This document shows, piece after piece, positions 8,481 through 16,514 of a stretch of DNA of 64,000 nt. Location: contig NZ_KQ948561.1 in the NCBI RefSeq assembly GCF_001514125.1, positions 1-64,000 of the forward strand, written 5' to 3'. Source of the DNA: Streptomyces longwoodensis. Lineage in GTDB: Bacteria > Actinomycetota > Actinomycetes > Streptomycetales > Streptomycetaceae. Numbering within the stretch: the stretch's first letter is position 1; every line of letters starts with the position of its first letter. The notes under the pieces were generated by a model that saw only the letters and a list, made by a program, of their open reading frames with translations, searched no databases and was not told the DNA's origin. The position numbers and the translations under genes were made by a program.

Positions 8481-8554
8481 GCATACGACATCGCTATGCA
8501 GTTGGAGGTACTGACGTGGTCCTGTACCGCTGGGGGTACAGCTGTGTCGTATGC
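8481..8554 (-). promoter_or_regulatory. nested inverted repeats in the transglycosylase leader
   Basis: GCATACGAC (8481-8489) is complementary to GTCGTATGC (8546-8554). Inside it lies a second hairpin, CTGTACC (8522-8528) with GGTACAG (8535-8541) and a 6-nt loop. As RNA this folds into a stem enclosing a hairpin, about 140-215 nt before the start codon. It could instead be a pair of protein-binding sites. Confidence 0.5.
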
Positions 8555-8729
8555 GGGGCCTGACAGGAAGGAGACTCTGCCGTACCCCGACGCCGCGAGG
8601 CAATTCCGAGTTGCGTGTGAAAGCTCACATCCCGTTTGGCTCCGGGGATTTCACCGAACGCCCGCATGCGGAGGCGCCGCCCCGCTAGGCTTTCGGCCTT
8701 TGCGGGACGGCGCCAACACACCGCCCGGG

Positions 8730-8745
8730 CCCGGCAGTTGCCGGG
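8730..8745 (-). terminator. weak hairpin after the phoH gene
   Basis: CCCGGC/GCCGGG stem with a tiny loop, 16 nt past the stop of the minus-strand PIN-PhoH gene. No T-run. Confidence 0.4.
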
Positions 8746-8760
8746 TTCCTCCCGGATCGG

Positions 8761-10086
8761 TCAGATGTTCACGTCTTCGAGCATCTCCGTCACGAGCGCG
8801 GCGATCTGGGACCTCTCGGACCGGTTCAGGGTGACGTGGGCGAAGAGCGGATGTCCCTTCAGCTTCTCCACCACGGCGACCACGCCGTCGTAACGGCCCA
8901 CCCGCAGGTTGTCCCGTTGCGCCACGTCATGGGTCAGCACGACCCGCGAATTGGCGCCGATCCGGGACAGAACGGTCAGCAGCACGTTCCGTTCGAGCGA
9001 CTGCGCCTCGTCGACGATCACGAAGGCGTCGTGCAGGGAACGGCCGCGGATGTGCGTCAGCGGCAGCACCTCCAGCATGCCGCGGGCGGTGACCTCCTCG
9101 ATGACCTCGCGGCTGGTGACCGCGGACAGCGTGTCGAAGACCGCCTGCGCCCAGGGGCTCATCTTCTCCGCCTCGGTGCCGGGCAGGTAGCCGAGCTCCT
9201 GCCCGCCCACCGCGTACAGCGGACGGAAGACCATCACCTTCTGGTGCTGGCGGCGCTCCAGCACCGCCTCCAGGCCGGCGCACAGCGCGAGCGCCGACTT
9301 GCCGGTGCCGGCCCGGCCACCCATCGACACGATCCCGACGTCCGGGTCGAGCAGCAGGTCGAGCGCGATGCGCTGCTCGGCGCTGCGGCCCTTGATGCCG
9401 AACGCCTCACGGTCGCCGCGGACCAGCCGGACGTTGCCCTCGGGGGTCACCCGGCCGAGTGCCTTGCCCCGCTCCGACTGGATGGTCAGACCGGTGTGCA
9501 CGGGGAGTTCGGCGGCCTCCGGGGCGTAGACGTGCCCCTCCTCGAACAGGACGTCCACCTGCTCGCCGGGCAGCGTCAGCTCGGACATGCCGGTCCAGCC
9601 GGAGTTCTCCGTGATGGCGAGCTCGGCGCGGTACTCCTCGGCCAGCAGGCCGACGGAGGACGCCTTGATCCTGAGCGGCAGGTCCTTCGACACGACGGTG
9701 ACGTCGAACCCCTCCGCCTGCAGGTTGCGGGCGACCGCGAGGATGCGGGAGTCGTTGTCCCCCAGGCGGTAGCCGCTGGGCAGCACGCTGGGGTCCGAGT
9801 GGTTGAGCTCGACACGCACGGTCCCGCCCAGCTCCCCGATGGGGATGGGGGCGTCGAGACGGCCGTACTTCACCCGGTAGTCGTCGAGCAGGCGCAGGGC
9901 CTGCCGGGCGAAGTACCCGAGTTCGGGATGGTGCCGCTTGGCCTCCAGCTCCGTCACCACGACGATGGGGAGCACGACCTCGTGCTCGTCGAAGCGGGTG
10001 AGGGCGTGCGGGTCGGCCAGCAGGACGCTGGTGTCGAGGACGTAGGTGCGCCGGTCTGGCTTGGGGCGCTTTGTGCTGGTCACCAC
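8761..10086 (-). CDS. PIN-domain PhoH-family ATPase
   Basis: A 441-residue fusion. The N-terminal PIN nuclease-like domain (about residues 12-150) has the acidic start YVLDTSV with Asp18, Glu47/Glu49 and GDNDSRIL around Asp110-112. The C-terminal PhoH ATPase has Walker A GGRAGTGKS (256-264) and Walker B FVIVDEAQ (355-362). These proteins are thought to act as RNA helicase/RNases; a related fusion is the PhoH2 toxin of mycobacteria. No antitoxin gene is adjacent, so a housekeeping RNA role is likelier. Translation is placed at the GTG GTG pair, giving MVTSTKRP as in relatives; the frame extends upstream without a better start. Confidence 0.92.
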   Translation of the reverse strand: MVTSTKRPKPDRRTYVLDTSVLLADPHALTRFDEHEVVLPIVVVTELEAKRHHPELGYFARQALRLLDDYRVKYGRLDAPIPIGELGGTVRVELNHSDPSVLPSGYRLGDNDSRILAVARNLQAEGFDVTVVSKDLPLRIKASSVGLLAEEYRAELAITENSGWTGMSELTLPGEQVDVLFEEGHVYAPEAAELPVHTGLTIQSERGKALGRVTPEGNVRLVRGDREAFGIKGRSAEQRIALDLLLDPDVGIVSMGGRAGTGKSALALCAGLEAVLERRQHQKVMVFRPLYAVGGQELGYLPGTEAEKMSPWAQAVFDTLSAVTSREVIEEVTARGMLEVLPLTHIRGRSLHDAFVIVDEAQSLERNVLLTVLSRIGANSRVVLTHDVAQRDNLRVGRYDGVVAVVEKLKGHPLFAHVTLNRSERSQIAALVTEMLEDVNI

Positions 10087-10561
10087 GGAAGGACGTACCC
10101 CCTCGGATGAGGTCGGGGAGCGACGAGGTGGAAGCCGGGCCGGGAGGGTGGGGGCATCCAGGCCGGTCGGCGGCCCTCGCACACGGCGGGCCGAGAACCG
10201 GCCCTCCGCGGCTGCTTCCGTGCTGTGACCGCACGGTGGGGCTGGTGCAAAGGGCCTCCCGGGCGGACGGCCCCGAGCCGTCCGCTGAGATCCGACACCC
10301 GTGGTTCGGGTGTCGACCTGTCTGGGTTATGCCCTCGAACGAGCGCCGCCATGCAACGCCCCGGGGCGGCGCACCGGTGAACTCCTCGTGAAGGGAGCGG
10401 CACGAGGGGTGGACGGGGGCCTCGTGGGGGCGGTGTGGCGCGGTCGCGGTGGCGGGCGGGATGGCGAGTGCGAACGGGAGCGCCGGGTCCGGGGAGACTC
10501 GCCGCACCCGCCGTGGGTGCTTTTTGCGCCGCGCGGGCGGGCCGCTCCCCCGAGTGGTCCG
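10087..10561. other. non-coding region between uppS and phoH with hairpins
   Basis: No gene seen. It contains the phoH promoter region and two adjacent hairpins: CGGACGG/CCGTCCG (10264-10284) and an 8-bp GACACCCG/CGGGTGTC (10294-10314). A plus-strand terminator-like hairpin with T5 lies at 10504-10525. No plus-strand gene is available for that terminator, so a small RNA is possible. Confidence 0.5.
10504..10525 (+). terminator. orphan plus-strand hairpin with T-run
   Basis: GCACCC (10504-10509) pairs with GGGTGC (10515-10520), a 6-bp stem with 5-nt loop, and TTTTT follows at 10521-10525. The T-run gives it plus-strand polarity, yet both flanking genes run on the minus strand. Confidence 0.5.
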
Positions 10562-11335
10562 TCAGCCGCCGAAGCGGCGGTGGCGGGCCGCGTAGTCGCG
10601 CAGGGCGCGCAGGAAGTCGACCTTGCGGAAGGCCGGCCAGAAGACCTCGCAGAAGTAGTACTCCGAGTGCGCGGTCTGCCACAGCATGAACCCGGACAGC
10701 CGCTGCTCGCCGCTGGTGCGGATCACCAGGTCGGGGTCGGGCTGGTCGCCCGTGTAGAGGTGGCGGCCGATCATGTCGATGTCGACGGACTCGGCGAGCC
10801 GCTCGATCGGGGTCCCCCGCTCGGCCGCGTCCAGCAGCATCGAGCGCACCGCGTCGGCGATCTCCTGCCGTCCGCCGTAGCCGATGGCGACGTTGACCAG
10901 TATCCCGTCGACGTCCGCGGTGGACTCCTCGGCCTCCTTCAGCGTGCGCTGCATGCCGGAGGGGAGCAGGTCGGGCGTGCCGACGTGGTGCACGCGCCAG
11001 CGCCCGTCGGCGGCGAGGGTGCGCACGACGTCCTCGATGATGCCGAGGAGGGGGACGAGCTCGTCCTCGGGCCGGTCGAAGTTGTCCGTGGAGAGCAGCC
11101 AGAGGGTGACGACCTCGACGTCCGTCTCCGAGCACCAGCCGAGGAACTCCTCGATCTTCTCCGCCCCGGCCCGGTGGCCGTGCATCGTGCTGGAACCGGA
11201 GGCCTTCGCCCAGCGGCGGTTGCCGTCCATGATGACGCCGATGTGCTGGGGCACCTGAGCGTGGTCCAGGTGGCCTTCCACCCGGCGTGCGTAGAGCCTG
11301 ACCAGCAGGCCGCGCAGCTTGTCGCGCAGGTTCAC
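10562..11335 (-). CDS. uppS: cis-prenyltransferase (isoprenyl diphosphate synthase)
   Basis: A 257-residue Z-type prenyltransferase that condenses isopentenyl diphosphate with allylic primers to make the polyprenyl carrier lipid of cell-wall synthesis. Visible motifs: catalytic Asp37 in MDGNRRWA, HGHRAGAEK, the substrate-binding segment IRTSGEQRLSGF, and EYYFCEVFWPAFRKVD near the end. Length fits UppS. Streptomyces usually carry more than one paralog, so the chain length (short, C50 or C55) is not settled by sequence. A hairpin with T-run about 170 nt upstream might attenuate it. Confidence 0.93.
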   Translation of the reverse strand: MNLRDKLRGLLVRLYARRVEGHLDHAQVPQHIGVIMDGNRRWAKASGSSTMHGHRAGAEKIEEFLGWCSETDVEVVTLWLLSTDNFDRPEDELVPLLGIIEDVVRTLAADGRWRVHHVGTPDLLPSGMQRTLKEAEESTADVDGILVNVAIGYGGRQEIADAVRSMLLDAAERGTPIERLAESVDIDMIGRHLYTGDQPDPDLVIRTSGEQRLSGFMLWQTAHSEYYFCEVFWPAFRKVDFLRALRDYAARHRRFGG

Positions 11336-11994
11336 GTGATTGTCTGCCCCTCCGTGCGGAAGTGGTTCCCCGCGGGCCGCAGCCTACCTCTGCCCGGCGG
11401 CGGGAGCCGGGAACGGGTCGAGGGGCCTGGCCAGCGGAAAGCCGGTGGTGCGGGAAGCGGAGGCCGCTGTCCCCGGACATGGGTACCGCCGGGGCGGACG
11501 AAAAAACGGGCCGGTCCGTGGGGGGGAGACGGACCGGCCCGAGGGGGGGGGTTCCACCATAACCCTTCGTAAGTGATGCTGCGCGCATCGGCGCCCCACA
11601 ACTACTCTCCGCAGTCGAACGACGACGCGGAGAGGCCCGCGGAAGGGTGAGTTCAGGGGGTTCTGGTGGCCGGAAAAGGGCGGAATCCCAGGGCAATCGG
11701 GTGCAAGAGGGCGATTTTCGACAGACACGCCGACCGGCCCCCGGCCGTCCCCCCGACGGGCGACCCCGGCCGCGAACGCCCGCTTGACGGGCGCGCCACC
11801 GCGCAGCCCCCTCCACTGCGCGGTGACGCCCGCGCAGCTTTGCTTACGCGAATTGCCTTGGTCCGAACTTACGTGAGCCTGACATGTGACGCGAGGGGTT
11901 ACTGATAACGATGTGGAAAACGTGTGGAGATGATGGGCGTATATGGGCCGCTTTGCACCGACTTGCCCTGTTCGAAAGGTGCGTTCCGGCCAAC
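11336..11994. other. non-coding region upstream of uppS
   Basis: A 659-bp gap. I see no convincing gene or tRNA. It holds the uppS promoter region, the minus-strand hairpin plus T6 at 11501-11540, and a GC-rich stretch (about 11730-11840) with short repeats of GACGGGCG type. A short plus-strand frame around 11666-11905 lacks codon bias and a ribosome site. Confidence 0.5.
11501..11540 (-). terminator. intrinsic terminator or attenuator upstream of uppS
   Basis: Twelve-bp perfect stem (11508-11519 with 11529-11540), 9-nt loop, then six A on the plus strand (11501-11506), which read as U6 in minus-strand RNA. It is 455 nt past the methyltransferase stop and 166 nt before the uppS start, so it could end the former transcript or attenuate the latter. 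Confidence 0.75.
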
Positions 11995-12837
11995 TTACGG
12001 CGCGGGCCTGCGCGCCTCAACGAGGTGGCGGGTGCTGTGCGCCACGAAGGGCCCCTCGGAGACGATGCGTTCGTGCAGCGCGCGCAGCCGGGGCTCGTAC
12101 GCCTCCACGGTGAAGCCGGGCACCATCCACACGACCTTGCGCAGGAAGTGCACCACCGCGGCGATGTCGTGGAACTCCATGCGCAGGCGCTCCGCGCGCA
12201 GCTCGACGACCTCCAGCCCGGCCGCCTCCGCCTCTGCACGCTCCCGGTCGGGGTGCCGGGCGCCGCGAACCGCGTCCGGCTGCGGCCCGAGGAAGTACTC
12301 GACCAGCTCGAAGACGCTGCGCGGGCCGACGTGCTGGGCGAAGTACGTGCCGCCCGGTTCGAGGACGCGGGCGATCTCCGTCCAGCGGGGCCGCACGGGG
12401 TGCCGGCTGGAGACGAGGTCGAACGTGCCGTCCGCGAACGGCAGCGGCCGGTCCTCGGCGACGGCGACCACGGCGACGCCGCGCGGGCGCAGCAGGGCGG
12501 TGGCCTTCGCCACGTTCGGGGGCCAGCCCTCGGCGGCCACGGTCAGCACGGGACGTCGTACGGCACGCCCCAGGGCGAAGTCCAGGACCTCCCCTCCCCC
12601 GGTGTCCAGGTCCAGGGCGGCCCGGGCGCGGGCGAGCCGGCCGGCCAGGGAGACGGCGTACCCCCACGAGGGCCGCGCCTCGGTGGCCCGCCCCTCGAAC
12701 CAGGAGAAGTCCCAGCCTTCGGTGGGCACGGAGGTGCCTTCGGCGAGGAGGGAGGCGTAGGTGGGGTGGGGGGCGTCGGGGTCGGGGGCGGGGTGGGCAC
12801 GGGGGCCCTCGGGGGCGGGGTGGGGGTTGGTGGTCAT
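11995..12837 (-). CDS. class I SAM-dependent methyltransferase
   Basis: A 280-residue protein with a Pro-rich N-terminus and a Rossmann methyltransferase core. Motif I is ALDLDTGGGEVL (residues 74-85), followed by PFADGTFDLVSSRH (motif II-like) and RVLEPGGTYFAQHVG. Substrate unknown; relatives are annotated only as class I or UbiE-like enzymes. Its ATG overlaps the stop of the upstream LLM oxidoreductase gene (ATGA), so the two are co-translated. That coupling suggests a shared small-molecule pathway, but nothing else here resembles a biosynthetic cluster. Confidence 0.85.
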   Translation of the reverse strand: MTTNPHPAPEGPRAHPAPDPDAPHPTYASLLAEGTSVPTEGWDFSWFEGRATEARPSWGYAVSLAGRLARARAALDLDTGGGEVLDFALGRAVRRPVLTVAAEGWPPNVAKATALLRPRGVAVVAVAEDRPLPFADGTFDLVSSRHPVRPRWTEIARVLEPGGTYFAQHVGPRSVFELVEYFLGPQPDAVRGARHPDRERAEAEAAGLEVVELRAERLRMEFHDIAAVVHFLRKVVWMVPGFTVEAYEPRLRALHERIVSEGPFVAHSTRHLVEARRPAP

Positions 12838-13712
12838 GAGGCCTTCACCAGGGAGCGGACGTCGTTTCCGGCGAAGCGGAGGAACCCCTCGGGGTCGGGT
12901 TCGTCGGCCGTGGGCAGCAGGACGACCGTGTCGGCGCCGGCGTCGGCGAAGCGCTGGACGGCGTCGGCGACCTCGGCCGCGTCGCCGGCGGCACCGAGAC
13001 CGGGGACGGAACCGAGCCCGAGGGAGGTGAGTTCGGCCCGGACCCGGGCCTCGGCACCGGGGCCGGTCGCGGTCATGAGGTAGACGACGACCTTGTGCGC
13101 GCCGCTCCGCCCGGCCGCGGCGCGCCCCTCGTCGATGAGCCGGCGGGCCTCGCGGACCCCGTCGGGCGAGGCCGCCTCGTTGAGGACGGTGCCGTCGCCG
13201 ACCTCACCGGAGAGCCGTACGGTGCGGGGCCCGACGGCGCCGACGAGCACATCGACCGGCTCGGTGGGCGGCCAGTCGAGGGCGACGTCGTCGAGGCGGA
13301 CGTAGCGGCCCTCGGTGCTGAGCCGTTCCCCGTTCAGCAGGGCGCGCAGCGCGACCGTGTGCTCGCGCAGGAGGGTGAGCGGCGACGCGGCCCGCGCGCC
13401 GACCTGCCCCATCCAGTCCTGGACACCGTGGCCGACGCCGACGACGACCCGGCCCGGGAACATCCGGTACAGGGTGGCCGCCTCCATGGCGGTGAGGGCG
13501 ACGTTGCGCAACGGCACGGGCAGCAGCCCGACCCCCACCCGCACCCGCTCGGTCCAGGCGAGCACGGCGGCGGCGGAGGAGATCCCGCCCTCCCGGAAGC
13601 AGTCCTCCCACAGCCACAACTCGTCGAGCCCGCTGTCGTCGGCGATGCGCGCGGCGGCGCGGAACCGCTCGGGAGGCAGCTGGGGACGGAGAATGGCACC
13701 GACGTGGGTCAT
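12834..13712 (-). CDS. LLM-class F420-dependent oxidoreductase
   Basis: A 292-residue luciferase-like monooxygenase fold. LWLWEDCFREGGISSAAAVLAWTER and VGLLPVPLRNVALTAMEAATL are typical N-terminal LLM segments, and VVVGVGHGVQDWMGQVGA matches the GxG.G flavin/F420-binding loop. Many actinobacterial members use F420 rather than FMN. The ATG at 13712 follows GGAAGGGGACC; an in-frame ATG 102 nt upstream would overlap the divergent gene's leader and is rejected. First gene of a pair with the methyltransferase. Confidence 0.88.
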   Translation of the reverse strand: MTHVGAILRPQLPPERFRAAARIADDSGLDELWLWEDCFREGGISSAAAVLAWTERVRVGVGLLPVPLRNVALTAMEAATLYRMFPGRVVVGVGHGVQDWMGQVGARAASPLTLLREHTVALRALLNGERLSTEGRYVRLDDVALDWPPTEPVDVLVGAVGPRTVRLSGEVGDGTVLNEAASPDGVREARRLIDEGRAAAGRSGAHKVVVYLMTATGPGAEARVRAELTSLGLGSVPGLGAAGDAAEVADAVQRFADAGADTVVLLPTADEPDPEGFLRFAGNDVRSLVKAS

Positions 13713-13774
13713 GGTCCCCTTCCTATCCGGGAGTTCGGGGAGGGACAACTCGTTTAGGTCGGGGGAGGGACGGG

Positions 13775-14206
13775 GTGGGCGTGGCACGGGGACGACGTAT
13801 GCGGGCGCGGACACGGGCGCGGTGGCGGGACGGGCGGGGGTGGTTGGTGGTGTACGGGGCCGGGGAGCCGGTCAGGGTGCCGGTGGAGATCGCGGCGTCG
13901 TACCGGGCGCGGACGCGGGGGCTGCTGGGGCGGGACGGGGTGACGGGGGCGCTGCTGCTCACGCCGGCGAACAGCATCCACACGGTCGGCATGCGCATCC
14001 CGATCGATGTGGCTTACCTGGACCGGCACTTGAGGGTCCTGGCGGTCCGCACGATGCGCCCCGGCCGCCTGGGCCTGCCGCGCCTGAGGTCACGGCACGT
14101 GCTGGAGGCGGAGGCGGGGGCGATGCGGGGGTGGGGGGTGGAGACGGGAGCCCGGGTGGAGGTGGAGCCGGAGGAGGAGACGGGCCGTCGGGCCGGGGCC
14201 CGGTGA
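13775..14206 (+). CDS. DUF192 family protein
   Basis: Up to 143 residues. The DUF192 core is clear: TRGLLGRDGVTGALLLTP, NSIHTVGMRIPIDVAYLD, then MRPGRLGLPRLRSRHVLEAEAGAM. Many relatives are exported, but here the N-terminus is Arg-rich and not a convincing signal peptide. Function is not established. The start is either the GTG at 13775 or the ATG at 13799; both are plausible. Divergent from the LLM oxidoreductase gene, with the promoters overlapping in about 60 bp. The acidic C-terminal tail lies beyond the usual domain. Confidence 0.85.
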   Translation: MGVARGRRMRARTRARWRDGRGWLVVYGAGEPVRVPVEIAASYRARTRGLLGRDGVTGALLLTPANSIHTVGMRIPIDVAYLDRHLRVLAVRTMRPGRLGLPRLRSRHVLEAEAGAMRGWGVETGARVEVEPEEETGRRAGAR

Positions 14207-14323
14207 CCTGATCCCGTTCACGGCCGTGACGGAGCGAAGGGAAATGTCACTGGCTGTGGATAGAGTTCCTGCTGCGGCTGCACGTGTCCGGCTGACTGGT
14301 CCGGCCGAACGGGGAGGATTGCT

Positions 14324-14857
14324 GTGTCGCCCAGCGAAGACGGTGCGGGTTCCGAGGGGTCGTCGTGGGCGTCGGCCGTGTTCGACATGGGCCGGGACGC
14401 GCTCGCCGCGCAGGCCGACGTCGCCGCGGAGTACGCGTCGTTCACGGCGTTCCGCAAGCGCGTGGACGACCTGATCCGGGACTTGAAGGGCTCGGCGGCG
14501 GGCCCGGACGAGGTGGTCCGGCAGCAGTTGGCCCGGCACGAGTTCGGGGGCGGGGACGGGGCGTGGGCGGAGGCGTCGGGCCTCCACGCGGCGTACGAGA
14601 CGGTGATCACCGAGCTGGAGGGCCTGTCCAGGCTGCTGTCCGACTCGATGGAGGGCATGAGCATCGCCGTACTGGCTTCGCACAAGGGCTACGAGAACAT
14701 CGACCTGGGCGTGCGGGACCGCATGGCGGCGATCAGCGCGGAGGCGACGAAGCAGTACGGGGGGACGTACAGGCCGGAGACGCCGGCGCCGGGGCCGGGC
14801 GGGGCTGCGGCCGGGGCCGGTGGGGATGCGGGCGGCGACGCGGGAGGCACGATCTGA
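14324..14857 (+). CDS. small helical protein of an ESX-type island
   Basis: A 177-residue protein beginning at GTG 14324, preceded by GGGGAGG (14311-14317). It is predominantly helical (residues 17-140; DVAAEYASFTAFRKRVDDLI, then MAAISAEATKQYGGTY) and ends in a Gly/Ala/Pro-rich tail. No WXG motif is obvious. Size and helical content suit an ESX-type secreted partner or chaperone. The stop overlaps the ATG of the following WXG-type gene by one base (TGATG), the usual arrangement for obligate pairs such as EsxB/EsxA. First gene of a six-gene plus-strand unit. Function unknown. Confidence 0.7.
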   Translation: MSPSEDGAGSEGSSWASAVFDMGRDALAAQADVAAEYASFTAFRKRVDDLIRDLKGSAAGPDEVVRQQLARHEFGGGDGAWAEASGLHAAYETVITELEGLSRLLSDSMEGMSIAVLASHKGYENIDLGVRDRMAAISAEATKQYGGTYRPETPAPGPGGAAAGAGGDAGGDAGGTI

Positions 14858-16479
14858 TGCCGGTGCGGGGACCCGGTGGCGGGACGTCCTTCGAGGACAT
14901 GAGCCACGAGCAGATGCTGGCCTGGCTGGACCGGGCGGACGCGGGCCAGGTGCAGGCGGCGGCCGGGCGCCTGACGGCGGCGGCGAAGGCGATCCGGGAG
15001 ATCGCGGAGGAACTGAAGGTGCGCCCGCAGTGGGTGGCGTGGAAGGGCGAGGGCGCGAACGCGTTCCGCACGTGGAGCGCGGACCTGGCCAACTCGACGC
15101 TGCGGCTGGGCGACTTCAGCGAGGACGCGGCGACGTGGCTGACGGAAGCGTCGGGGGCGATCGCGCGGGCCCAGGCGTCGATCCCGCGCGACGGTGCCCG
15201 GCCGTCGACGCCGAGCTCCCCGGACCCGTCCGGCACCTCCCCCGAACTGGCAGCGCAGGCCGCCCACGAGGAACGGGTCCGCCAGGAGGCGGCGGCCCAG
15301 ATGCGGAAGCTGACGCAGACGTATGCGTGGTCGGCTACGCAGTTGAACGCGTTGGAGAGGCCTAAGCTGCCGCCTCCGCCGGATGCCTTCCTGCCGCCGG
15401 ATCCCAGACGGGTGGGCGAGTCTGGCAATGTGACGCAACCGGGCGCCTCGCGCGGGGACACCGCTGCTCCTTCGATCGGAGGAGCCACGTCCGTCCACGC
15501 GGCGCCGGGAAGCAGTTCAGCTGCCGACGAGTGGACCTCGAAGCGGCCCGCCACAGCGTCGTCGCTCGAGCCGGATGTCTTAAGCATCGTGCGCTCGCCG
15601 CACATGGAGATGGACTCCGTGGCCACGTTGCCGTCCAACGTTTCCACGGATCTCGTGGGCGGCACGCCCGTGTCTGAGCTAGCGAGGCACGGAAATCCGC
15701 AGCCAGGTACGGTTCCACCCACCGTCGGCTACGCCCCAGGGTCGTCTCCTACGCGGGCGTGGGGTCGGGCGGTGGAGGGCTCCACCGAACAAGTCCGAAG
15801 CTTCACGGGGTCAGCACGCCAGAGCACGACCGCGACGGGCGGCACTGGCTCCGCACAGCCCTCGGTCTCCGGGCGGCCACCGGCCTCCGCCGGCCGGGCT
15901 GTCCCGGCGGTTTCACAAGGTCGTCCAACGACGGGCACAGGCAACGGCATCGTCGGCGGCCGCCCGGTTCCCCCCAGCCCCGGGCGCACGCCTGGCGCCA
16001 TCCCCCGCGGGATCGTTGTCGGCGGCGAGAGCCCGCCAGCGCGGGGTGCCACCGGAACAGCGGGCCGAACCACGAACGCGCCGGGCCGCGTAGTCGGACA
16101 GTCCGATCAGAAACCTGGTCGTACACCCGCCGCTCCACGCTCCGGGGTACTTGGTGGTCGTCCGATGAAGAACGGCGTCGTCGGCGCCGATCGCCGGCCG
16201 GGCCAGACCGGAGAGCGCCCTACAGGCTTTGGGGCCACGGTCACGCCGGGAGCCGTCGGCGCAAGCAGGAACGGGGTCAGCGGCGGGACGCCACCCGCCA
16301 TCCGCCCGGCCGGTACTCCTGGCATCGCCGCCAAGCGGACTGCTGGGACTACATCACCGCGACCCACTGGAAGCACGGGACTCCAGAGAGGGCCCCGACC
16401 GCAACGTGGGGCCAAGCAAGGGGAGGAAGAGCCCGGCCAGGACGACAGCGGTCGCTCGGCGCCGTCGACCGGTCATTGA
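14857..16479 (+). CDS. WXG100-type protein with a long Gly/Arg/Pro repeat tail
   Basis: A 540-residue protein. Residues 15-110 form a helical WXG100-like unit with the W-x-G turn at Trp62-Lys-Gly64 (QWVAWKGEGANAF). A charged helix at about 145-175 follows (HEERVRQEAAAQMRKL). The remaining 360 residues are low-complexity, Pro/Gly/Ser/Thr/Arg-rich, with recurring GxxGGRP-like pieces (GIVGGRP, GVLGGRP, GIVVGGE). Such WXG-plus-tail proteins are candidate type VII substrates or surface proteins. The mycosin gene follows after 35 nt, which suggests processing by it. Codon use in the tail (15.6-16.4 kb) is less GC3-biased than in its neighbours. Confidence 0.75.
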   Translation: MPVRGPGGGTSFEDMSHEQMLAWLDRADAGQVQAAAGRLTAAAKAIREIAEELKVRPQWVAWKGEGANAFRTWSADLANSTLRLGDFSEDAATWLTEASGAIARAQASIPRDGARPSTPSSPDPSGTSPELAAQAAHEERVRQEAAAQMRKLTQTYAWSATQLNALERPKLPPPPDAFLPPDPRRVGESGNVTQPGASRGDTAAPSIGGATSVHAAPGSSSAADEWTSKRPATASSLEPDVLSIVRSPHMEMDSVATLPSNVSTDLVGGTPVSELARHGNPQPGTVPPTVGYAPGSSPTRAWGRAVEGSTEQVRSFTGSARQSTTATGGTGSAQPSVSGRPPASAGRAVPAVSQGRPTTGTGNGIVGGRPVPPSPGRTPGAIPRGIVVGGESPPARGATGTAGRTTNAPGRVVGQSDQKPGRTPAAPRSGVLGGRPMKNGVVGADRRPGQTGERPTGFGATVTPGAVGASRNGVSGGTPPAIRPAGTPGIAAKRTAGTTSPRPTGSTGLQRGPRPQRGAKQGEEEPGQDDSGRSAPSTGH

Positions 16480-16514
16480 TCTGCGCGAACCAGGACTTCG
16501 AGAGAGCGGATTAC

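Larger units (their letters stand above)
8339..8760. other. non-coding leader region before the transglycosylase gene
   Basis: Holds the promoter and long 5' leader of the minus-strand transglycosylase gene, the nested inverted repeats at 8481-8554, and the 3' end region of the PhoH gene. I looked for the conserved blocks of the c-di-AMP (ydaO) riboswitch, which often precedes cell-wall hydrolase genes in Streptomyces, and did not find them. Confidence 0.6.

Noticed and set aside
8339..8640. c-di-AMP (ydaO-type) riboswitch before the transglycosylase gene
   Set aside because: The conserved blocks I remember for this riboswitch are not found on the minus strand. The nested inverted repeat is reported as a separate unexplained element.
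8761..10086. PhoH2-type toxin-antitoxin module
   Set aside because: No small antitoxin gene precedes the PIN-PhoH gene; the upstream region is non-coding.
11666..11905. Plus-strand frame in the gap before the methyltransferase gene
   Set aside because: No ribosome site, no codon bias, no domain.
10562..13712. Biosynthetic gene cluster (prenyltransferase, methyltransferase, LLM oxidoreductase)
   Set aside because: The genes are separated by a terminator and a 659-bp gap, there is no scaffold-forming enzyme, and each is a common housekeeping family.
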